The notes under the pieces: model-generated
Seen by the model: the letters and a program-made list of their open reading frames with translations, nothing else
The model's database searches: none
What the model was told of the DNA's origin: nothing
Shown here: positions 30,092 to 36,913 of the stretch, one piece after another
Layout of the letters: each line of letters begins with the position of its first letter
Numbering within the stretch: position 1 is the first letter of the stretch
Translations under genes and position numbers: made by a program
From: Gnetum montanum
Taxonomy: Eukaryota; Streptophyta; Gnetopsida; Gnetales; Gnetaceae
NCBI GenBank assembly: GCA_015680685.1
Contig: MNCI01034278.1
Span: 201,133-238,045, forward strand
Length of the DNA stretch: 36,913 nt
Reading direction: 5' to 3'

Positions 30092-30958
30092 TTAACAGTT
30101 TAATAATTTTTTGATTTTTCTAAATTTAATGTTAGAAGTGATATTACTAGGTGTGATTCTGTACTTAGCGTCCCCTTCGCTAATTACGTTGAACGGTAAT
30201 TTAGCCCAAGGGACGTCTGATGGAATATGCTCTATGTTAGTGTCTTCTAGGGTTTCCATATGTTCTGTAGTTTTGGTGTCGGTTGTAGTTTCTAGGTTAG
30301 ATGGTGTAGGTATAGTTTCAGGTCCAGGTGTTTCTATGTTGGGTAAAGTTTCATTTATGTCTAGTGGATCATTATTTACTGGTTGCATGCAACTTTGTTT
30401 TTCTTTTGTGTCATCCTGTTTCGGCTCTTCAAACTTAACCTCCGAGCCTTGGTCTGTATCTGTATGTGAAAAAATGGTAGGTGTAGCAGCCACCCCATGT
30501 ATGATGAGTTCACCACCTTCGTAAGGCAAGTGGATCTCTTGGTGTATAAAGGAAGAGACTGCTTTGAGTTGGGCCAGCCAGGGTCTTCCTAATATCAAAT
30601 TGAACCCTGGCATTTCATCGATGACAACGAAGTTAGCTGATGTGGGGAATTGATCCCCTGCTATAAAGTCCAAAGTTATAGTACCTTTTACTATTACGTG
30701 TGATCCACTAAAAGATTTTAAGCATGTGGTGGAAGTTGATTTAATTAGTTGCGTGAGCCCTAATTGTTCGATGACGGGATAGGGTATTACGTTTGTTGCG
30801 GCTCTATCATCTACATGCACCCGATGTATTTTGAATTGATCTACTTGTATCGTTATGAACATAGGTGCGTGGGTGACGTCTCTAGTTCTCTCGTCGATCT
30901 TAATATGTTCAGGGTGAAAGCTTAACGATTTGGGTTTGAGTCTTTGTCTTTTAGACAT
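30092..30958 (-). pseudogene. E3 aspartic protease with long C-terminal extension
   Basis: One open frame of 288 codons. It is a retropepsin-like protease with active-site region VHVDDRAATNVIPYPVIEQL (plus 30820-30762); the Gly of the usual D-(D/T)-G-(A/S) loop is Arg here. CLKSFSGSHVIVKGTITLDF and FNLILGRPWLAQ follow. After the protease core comes an acidic, Thr/Pro-rich extension of about 130 residues (PETIPTPSNLETTTDTKTTE and neighbours) ending KFRKIKKLLNC. The frame differs from gag by one base near 30960, so gag-protease fusion would need a shift there. E1 shows the same region without this break, so it is probably a mutation. Confidence 0.82.
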
Positions 30959-33900
30959 TACATTACCGCATGTATGGAAGGCTCATCTGCAGGTAAGTTT
31001 TCCCTTACTGGGATTGAAGTTAACATATATACTAGGGCCTCACGATGAGTTTGAGAAGTTAATATCAGATCATATAGGATTAGTGAAGTATTTTTCTTCT
31101 TAAGTTCCTGCGTGACCTATGTTAGAGCTATAGCTAAATCTTTATTGTTAGGCATATGTTTGTTAATGGTTACTTAGTCCATCGGGCCCAACAGTTTTAT
31201 CTCATGTGTGGCTAGTTTGACATTCTCTTCTGTAACTGTTGATTTGGATGTATCATTTAGTCCCAATGATTCTCCCTTAGCATTCAGTTCGTTAGCAGAT
31301 GAGGCCATGGGTATTGCACTTAATGGAGTAGGCTTGGGGGGTCCCAAGGCAAGTTGTTGACGTTCTTTCTCCAATCGTTCTAGTGTGAGCCTGTCTGCCA
31401 GGTGTTCCCGTATGTGGCATGGGGGAACATTTGGTTGCTTTGGAACCCGTATGACGTATGGAGTAGGACGAGGTTACGACTGGATGGTTGAAGGTGGTTG
31501 AGTGTTAGGCTGCCCAGGCACCTTAACAACATATGGGGTCAGTTTATTCTGTGTTTGTGGAGTGGAAGGTTGGTGGTTATCAGGGTGTCCGGGTATCCTG
31601 ACAACATATGGAGTAGGCCTAGTTGGGGGTTGTGTCTCCGTAGTTGCGACTGCAGGTGGCATTTGGACTGCATAGGGAGTGGGCCGGGTAGGAGGTTGCA
31701 TGTTTGTAGTAGTGGGAGGTACACACACCATGTATGGTTTTGGTGGTATGGTAGAAGCTGCCACCGTGGGGGGTATCCGGATGACATACGGTCTTTGTGG
31801 GATGGGCGAATTACATGGAGAGTATGATGATTGAGGTGCGGGTGCTTGTGCGGTAGGAGGGATGCAAACTACAAATGGTCTCTTAGGTATTTGCTGTTCA
31901 TTATTTGAGTAAATGGTGTTAATTCTAGGTGCTTCTTGTTTGTTGTCTAGGTAGATGATGTTAATTACGTATGGGGCCTCCTTAGTATTTAGAGGGTCCT
32001 TATATATGCCCATAGCCTAGTTTTTTGGCTTGACTGGGTTGGCTTCATCAAAAGTAATCTCACCCCCATCGATCATCCATTGGATATCTTGCTTCAGGGT
32101 GAAGCAATAATTAGTGCCATGTCCATTGCATTGATGATAATCACAAAAGCGATCTATTCTAAACCCTCTTGGAACTGGAGGCTCGTCGGGCATTGCCAAG
32201 CTTGGGTTCTCGACCAACTGACAAAATCGATCATGTCTTTGGATTGCTACCGGGGATAGTTGTTTATGTTTCATTAGCATGGCCTTCAAGAGTTGGTCAA
32301 ATAATTGCGAGGGTTTCATGGGCAATGGTGTGTATTGAGAGGGGTTTCTCCTCTCGAAGTTTCTTGCATGACCTGGTGTAGGATTTTGTGATGTGGATGG
32401 TTCAGGTGCAATAGCGAGAGGAGGTCTAGCATAGTTAGTAGGGGCAGTAGGCAATTTACCTTGTTGTCCCATACTCATTTGTCATGTTTCAGCTACTGCT
32501 GCTATTGTTGCCTTAGCCTTTTCTTTGTCTTTCTTATTGTGTTGGTTTTTAAAGGCCGAATAGGCACGGTCATGGCTATTTTGGGCTGCCTCTTCTATGT
32601 TCTTTATTTGTACGAATGCTTGACTAAGCGTGCATGCGTTAAGGTAGTATAGCTTGGACTTCATGAAATCATTCACTGCCCCCTTTAAAATAGTGAGGAG
32701 ATAAGTCTCCGGGATCAGTTCATGTAGTTCATTGAGGGCAACACTCCATCATTGAATAAATTTTTGAACAGGTTCCAGTGGTGCTTGTTTGACTTGTATC
32801 AGGCTGTCAAGTGTTTCTTCAAGCTTCAAGTTATACTTGAACCTAGTGACAAACTGGTGTAGTAGATCTCCGAAAGAAGATATGGAGTTTCAGGACAAAG
32901 CACGATACCAGTCAAGCACTCTCCCTATGAGGGACATGGGGAACACTCGCAAGATGGCATGTGGCCATGCTTGAAGTAATGCGCATTTTAATCTAAATGT
33001 TATGAGATGGGCATTGGGATCTATCTCCCCATTGTATTTAGTCAACGTAGGCAAGGAAACACCCTTAGGTAATGTTAGAGGTGGAACTGAAGAGCTGATA
33101 GGATCATCTTGATAGAAATCCACTATCTTAAGCTCTTCGTCGGTCACAGTTTTGAGGTGCTTGACCTCGTCAGTTAGCTCTGGCATGAGTTTTTTAGCGT
33201 CAGCCCAGTCTTGGGTACTAGGTGAGTTGGCAGATTGATTGTGTGATGTAGTATACAAGTTAGATTGTTGGATGGCGGACGGGAAAGAGGAGAGCTAAGT
33301 GATTGGGGCTTGGGCCTGCGAAATATTCATGGTAGGTGCTGCTAAGGGTGGCATACTGTAAGTAAAGGGTTGTTGCTGTTGTTCTAGCTGTATCTGAGGG
33401 ATGTTTATGGGTGGAATTGTAGGAGGTGGTATGTTGTAATTATGGGACTGATGTGCTTGTGTACCAGTCCCAGCCCATTGTCTGGTCATGTTTTGTGCAG
33501 AAACACCCTGAACTTGTTGAGTTGAAGTGGTGAAGGAAGCTCCTTGAGTTTGGATCCGTGGTATATAGTGTGCGGATGTAGAAGTTGGTATCACATATGG
33601 CATCCTAATTACTCGGGGTGGGAAGGTCACTCCTACATTATTTTGAGGGGGTTGTTGTTGGGGTTGTATTCTCAAGAGGAGGGGTAACGTGGTGACTAGA
33701 GGGATAGTGGCAATGGGTATGTTGAATTGGTTGTCAGTTGTGGGGAGAGTGGGAATGAGAGTAGAGGCTTCTTGTTGAGGCACAAGTGCTTGAGTGGTTC
33801 TGAGTGACTGGAGGGACGTAGTTTCTCTCGTGAATGGGTGAAACAATGGGTTCACGTAGGTTTGTGGGGTGAGGGTGTGGTATGAATCTTCGTTTTTGGA

Positions 33901-34332
33901 CTGAGCTGTGAAGTCATCCTCCTCTTCCAATTGGGGATTTGCCATATATTGGTCTACAGACTGATTCCTGGCTAGGAGGAGCTATGAGATAAGTTCAGAG
34001 TAGTGCTTGGGAAGAGGAATGATGTCATATGGGAAAGGGATGAACTCATGTCCTCCCCTATGAAATAGTTCAAATTTTCTTTTGACCTCCATTTCAATTT
34101 GATCCACTACTAGATCATCTTGGATTTTTACGCATATGAAATTATATTGTTCCTGTGTGATAACGTTAAATGATGGATTCTTCCCTTGTAGTTGGAGAGA
34201 TTGACGGGGTCCTCCATAGGGATTAACCTCACCGTGGATCCCAATGGATTGTATAACAGGCATCAGCATTGTCGTAGGATCCACTATATCTGGAATGGAC
34301 TTGGTTGAAATGTTGGCATTGGCAGTATTCAT
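30959..34332 (-). pseudogene. gag: E3 gag (long, stops only)
   Basis: The start is ATG at 34332 on the minus strand (ACCATGAAT, MNTANANISTK). A single reading frame can be followed for about 1,050 codons to about 31174 and into the linker, with stops near 33982, 33292, 32887, 32707, 32479, 32014 and 31471 but no frameshift. In order: an N-terminal block (EQYNFICVKIQDDL, GGHEFIPFPYDIIPLPKHY), a Gln/Pro-rich linker with QQQ runs, the Retrotrans_gag core (about 33130-32650: KIVDFYQDDPISSSVPPLTL, LLQAWPHAILRVFPMSLIG, MNDF...), a zinc-knuckle-like CDYHQCNGHGTNYC (32145-32104), a proline-rich repeat tail, and a linker with LGPPKPTPL and KLLGPMD. It is the structural protein of E3. Confidence 0.88.
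31395..31905 (-). repeat. RPTPYVVRVP repeat tail of E3 gag
   Basis: At least seven copies of a peptide unit of 22-30 residues ending (R/K)P-x-(P)-(Y/F)-(V/A)-(V/I)-(R/K/C)-(I/V/M)-P: RPFVVCIPP, RPYVIRIPP, KPYMVCVPP, RPTPYAVQMPP, RPTPYVVRIP, KLTPYVVKVP, RPTPYVIRVP. E2 has the same array on both sides of E3 (PTKPFVIRVP; RPTPFVVQVPP, RPTPFIIRVP, KLTPFFIRVP, RPTPFII), and E1 has PFVVKVP and PFVIMVPP. The gag stop at 31473 falls inside the array. Confidence 0.85.
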
Positions 34333-34745
34333 GGTAAAAGGTTCTAAACATAAGAAGTGTATACGGAAAAAATTTTGGTTAAGTATGAAAGTATGGACAC
34401 AGTGCTCGGGGTACAGTGCACATGCATTGTTGTGAGTGTGAAGGGGTTGATCACAACGTGTAGACAAAGTCCACAGCGTGCAGGAATAGTCAGCATGTAG
34501 ACAAAGTCCACAGCGTACAAGAACAGTCAGTGTGTAGATAGAGTCCACAGCATACAGGAATAGTTAGCATGTAGACAGAGTCCATAGCGTGCAGGTTAGA
34601 TGATCGCAGCGTGTAGGGAGGGTCTATAGTGCGAGTAAGATGTTTACAGCGTGTAGACGCTGAGAATGTTTGCATCGTGTAGATGCTGAGAATGTTTGCA
34701 ACGTGTAGACGTTGAGAGGGTTTGCAACGTGTAGACGCTGAGAAT
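34333..34745 (-). repeat. CAGCGTGTAGACAAAGTCCACAG minisatellite in E3 leader
   Basis: Two sub-arrays between PBS and gag. At about 34445-34610 the units alternate GTGTAGACAAAGTCCACAGC and GTGCAGGAATAGTCAGC (about 40 bp together). At about 34635-34745 the units are GTAGACGCTGAGAATGTTTG followed by CAACGT (about 32 bp). Both contain CAGCGT or ACGCTG. Confidence 0.85.
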
Positions 34746-34864
34746 ATTGCAGAACAGGGTACTGATTTTGGAGGTTCAAAATTGCTGAGTCTGAGGGTGC
34801 CCGGTAGTAGATCGGAAGTATAGGGAACAAGTGTGTGAGATCGAGTTAGATTTAGACAGTTTCG

Positions 34865-34882
34865 GCCCTCTTTCTAGCGCCA
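34865..34882 (-). promoter_or_regulatory. Primer binding site of E3
   Basis: On the minus strand TGGCGCTAGAAAGAGGGC starts 5 nt after the LTR end. It is the only one of the three PBS copies that keeps the CpG in TGGCGC. Confidence 0.75.
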
Positions 34883-34887
34883 ATTTC

Positions 34888-36235
34888 TATACTATCTGAA
34901 ATCGTTGGTGGCTGGAATGAAATATACGCCAAGAGATTTACAAACAGACACAGAAGACCCTACCTTCGCTTGAGGGTGAGCTAGGACTGATGAAGGTAGA
35001 GTACCTTGGGTGGTCTGCACGTGGATCAGACAAGGATTTCCCCGAACATATGCTAGCGCGCGATATGCTGGGTTATACGTAGATGGTATGAAAATGTAAA
35101 TCAATGCGCACGAATGTAAACATGAGATAAAAAAAATGCGAACGAAAACTGTGAAAAATCTTGGCTGAAAATGCAACAATACTATTGGATAATAAAAATT
35201 ACAATGCACCGGTCTAGAAGCAGTTGTGGATCTAACACAAGGTGGAGGAAAAGCCCCAGTGAATGCAGGGGTGTGATAGCATGCTGGTTCAGGCTGCAGG
35301 CATAGCGTAGCAGCTGTATGCTCAGCGTGTAGGGTCTAAGTCCAACGTATAGATTGGATGTTGAAAATTTTCTCAGTGTGGATTGCCCAGATTCTTGCCA
35401 AGATTTCCTCCAATTTTCGAACTGCTCTCTGGTCAAAAATCAAGATTTTTATATAGGCATGGGCATTCCATTCGGATTAGAGATGGGATGATTGGCTATG
35501 GGATGCTGGAATTTCAGATCGGGTGACATGTGGAGCGTTGACCGAGTACAAAATAATGAAATTTTAGAAGTACACAGCATGCTGCATGCCAACATACACA
35601 CTGGCGTGTGAATTCAACGTACAGACTTGACTGAAAAAAAAGAATTCATTTTTACAAACTATTGTTACAATAGGGAGTATCCAATTCGGCCCTTAGATTT
35701 GGGCTCGGATGTCCCCAAAGTGCTGCTTGCAGATATTCTTAGACTTGACCTGACATGGTTTTGCTGATGTCTTCTACTGATGTATGCTATGCTGCATGCT
35801 AGGTGGTGCATGCCGGGCGTACACGCTGGGCGTGCAAGATGTACATGCTTAGCGTATGAACTCCAAAGTGCATGATTTTGAGGCCGAGATTCAATTTTCT
35901 GGAGCCCATGATGATGCCTAACAATTGTGCTATTTCTACGAGTCGATGTACGAAATATTGCTCTGAAGTGCCTGTTTTAGGTAATCTTTGAAGTCGCACA
36001 CTGGGCGTGCATACTGCATACCCAGTAAAATCAAGTATTTTGAGCTAAAAATGACGGGTTTGATTCCGGATGTTGCCGTAGTTTTCTTGGGTCCCAAGGA
36101 ACCATTTTTTTGCTCGGTTCGACTCCTTTTGAAGTTGTCTGCAAGGTCTTTAAGCTTCAATCATGCTGGGAAGCATCGTGACTTAGCTTGATCCTTATCA
36201 GAGAAGTACTAAGCTTAGAATTTTGTGGTGTTTCA
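34888..36235 (-). repeat. E3 5' LTR
   Basis: On the minus strand it starts TGAAACACCACAAAATTC at 36235 and ends GATTTCAGATAGTATA at 34888. It is colinear with 18106-19501. The CACGCTGGGCG-type copies near 36000 are fewer than in the 3' LTR. Confidence 0.9.
35446..35455 (-). promoter_or_regulatory. LTR TATA box (E3 5' LTR)
   Basis: On the minus strand TATATAAAAATCTTG, aligned with TATAAATACCCTA of the 3' LTR. As the upstream LTR it would have driven the E3 genomic RNA. Confidence 0.6.
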
Positions 36236-36240
36236 CCCCC
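36236..36240. repeat. Target site duplication of E3, right copy
   Basis: CCCCC, the partner of CCCCT at 18101-18105. The gag codons CCC CCT GTC continue across it. Confidence 0.75.
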
Positions 36241-36913
36241 TGTCAATGCAACTGTCAATGTACAACCACCTACCCGGCCCACTCCATTTGTGGTCCAAGT
36301 GCCACCCACGCTTGCAACCACGGAGGTACAACCACAAAATCGACCAACTCCCTTCATAATCAGGGTACCCAAACATCCTGATCTTCAAACTCCTACTCCT
36401 CAAATGCAAACCAAACTGACCCCGTTTTTCATCAGGGTGCCTAAACACCCTGACACACAACCATATCCAATTGTTCAACCACAACTCCGACCCACTCCAT
36501 TCATAATCTAAGTCCCAAAGCAACCTGATGTTCAAGCTCCAACAGTTCCTCCATGACCTTTGCGAGAATGCCTTGTCGACAGACTTACTAGGGAATAGTT
36601 GGAAAAAGAATGTCGAAGTCTTGAATTGTCGAAGTCTTGAATTGGGGCCACCGAAACCCACTCCCTTAAATGCTGCACCTATGGCTCCAACAACTGATGA
36701 GCCAAGCATGAGCCACAAAAACAAAAAATTAGGAATTTCAGATACATCAAACCCAACCATCACAGACCACACGAAAACCATTCCACAAGAGATACAGCTT
36801 TTGGGTCCAATGGACCAAGTCTCAACTAGCAAAAGCACACGGAACAGTAAAGACTTGGCCAATGCCCTAACTCAGGTCACATAGGCACTTAAACAAAAAA
36901 ACACATCTTTAAG
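36236..36913 (+). pseudogene. gag: E2 gag, 3' part (continues past window edge)
   Basis: It resumes the proline-rich repeat tail of E2 gag in the frame left at 18105: RPTPFVVQVPP, RPTPFIIRVPKHPD, KLTPFFIRVPKHPD, RPTPFII, with a stop at 36509-36511. A second open stretch (36528-36884, one or more frameshifts away) has LGPPKPTPLNAAPMAP and QEIQLLGPMDQ, then ALKQKNTSL. It matches the E3 linker between gag and protease (31370-31080). A short duplication, GTCGAAGTCTTGAATT, occurs at 36612-36645. Protease and pol of E2 should follow beyond 36913. Confidence 0.85.

Larger units (their letters stand above)
18106..36235 (-). mobile_element. E3: complete 18-kb Tat-lineage LTR retrotransposon carrying an antisense gene
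   Basis: Read on the minus strand: 5' LTR (36235-34888), PBS, leader repeats, gag, protease, a gap of about 5.7 kb holding a plus-strand multi-exon gene, RT, RNase H, archaeal-type RNase H, integrase, 3' non-coding repeats, PPT and 3' LTR (19501-18106). The second RNase H places it in the Tat lineage (as in Tat, Ogre, Retand and Grande). The length suits Ogre-like members. All domains are interrupted by stops, so it is dead. In a hand alignment of 156 LTR positions (18903 onward against its partner) I count 13 differences, 11 of them transitions. It is younger than E2, in which it sits. Confidence 0.92.
13227..36913 (+). mobile_element. E2: Tat-lineage LTR retrotransposon, partial, split by E3
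   Basis: The 5' LTR begins at 13227 inside the satellite. The leader and gag follow up to 18105. E3 (18106-36235, opposite orientation) interrupts it, and E2's gag resumes in the same reading frame at 36236 and runs to the window edge. The putative left target duplication is GACCC at 13222-13226; its partner lies outside the window. E2 is related to E1 and E3 but forms a separate subfamily, judged by its LTR (hexamer-repeat insert) and leader repeats. Confidence 0.87.

Noticed and set aside
31498-31827. Plus-strand frame opposite E3 gag
   Set aside because: Shadow of the proline-rich gag repeats; the minus frame matches E2 and E1 gag.
36233-36862. Minus-strand frame of 209 codons at the right edge
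   Set aside because: Complement of E2 gag. The plus-strand RPTPF..RVP repeats are homologous to E3 gag.
1-36913. tRNA, rRNA, bacterial operons, phage genes or toxin systems
   Set aside because: No cloverleaf, rRNA core sequence, Shine-Dalgarno-led gene clusters or such protein families were recognised. The window is plant repeat DNA throughout.

Overview
This is nuclear DNA from a land plant with a large, repeat-filled genome. The evidence is nested Ty3/gypsy retrotransposons of the Tat lineage (a gypsy RNase H followed by a second, archaeal-type RNase H), plant-type GT-AG introns, long tandem arrays, and heavy decay at CpG sites. I cannot name the species. A gymnosperm, fern or lycophyte would fit, but so would a large-genome angiosperm. 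I see no intact protein-coding gene, tRNA, rRNA or CRISPR array.

Layout. (1) A 29-bp tandem satellite fills 1-529 and 10053-13226. (2) Element E1 (530-10047, plus strand) sits in this satellite with a perfect 5-bp target duplication (ATCCT). It has two LTRs, a leader minisatellite, and broken gag and protease. It lacks reverse transcriptase, RNase H and integrase, so it is an internally deleted derivative. (3) Element E2 (13227 to beyond the right edge, plus strand) also starts in the satellite. It has a 5' LTR, a leader minisatellite and gag up to 18105. (4) Element E3 (18106-36235, minus strand, about 18.1 kb) is inserted in E2's gag with a CCCCT/CCCCC target duplication. E2's gag resumes in frame at 36236. 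E3 carries both LTRs, PBS, gag, protease, RT, RNase H, archaeal-type RNase H, integrase and PPT, all in order on the minus strand and all interrupted by stops.

The most unusual object lies inside E3. Between its protease and its RT is a gap of about 5.7 kb holding a nine-exon gene on the opposite (plus) strand, 25143-29490. Its exons can be joined across GT-AG introns with matching phases at six of the eight junctions. It has a TATA-like box upstream, an N-terminal domain resembling the FCP1/NIF (HAD) phosphatase family in which the catalytic aspartates are replaced, and an acidic C-terminal tail with its own stop. It carries eight in-frame stops, all TAG or TGA, so this copy is a pseudogene. 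On E3's own strand, a good 3' splice site lies just before the RT N-terminus. This suggests that the gene occupies an Ogre-type intron between protease and RT.

The three elements share LTR ends (TGAAACACCAC...), TATA position, PBS, gag architecture and a habit of carrying minisatellites built around ACGCTG/CAGCGT in their leaders. Two single-N positions (8286, 16136) mark assembly joins. One is followed by a 63-bp unmerged overlap and the other appears to hide about 110 bp of missing gag.
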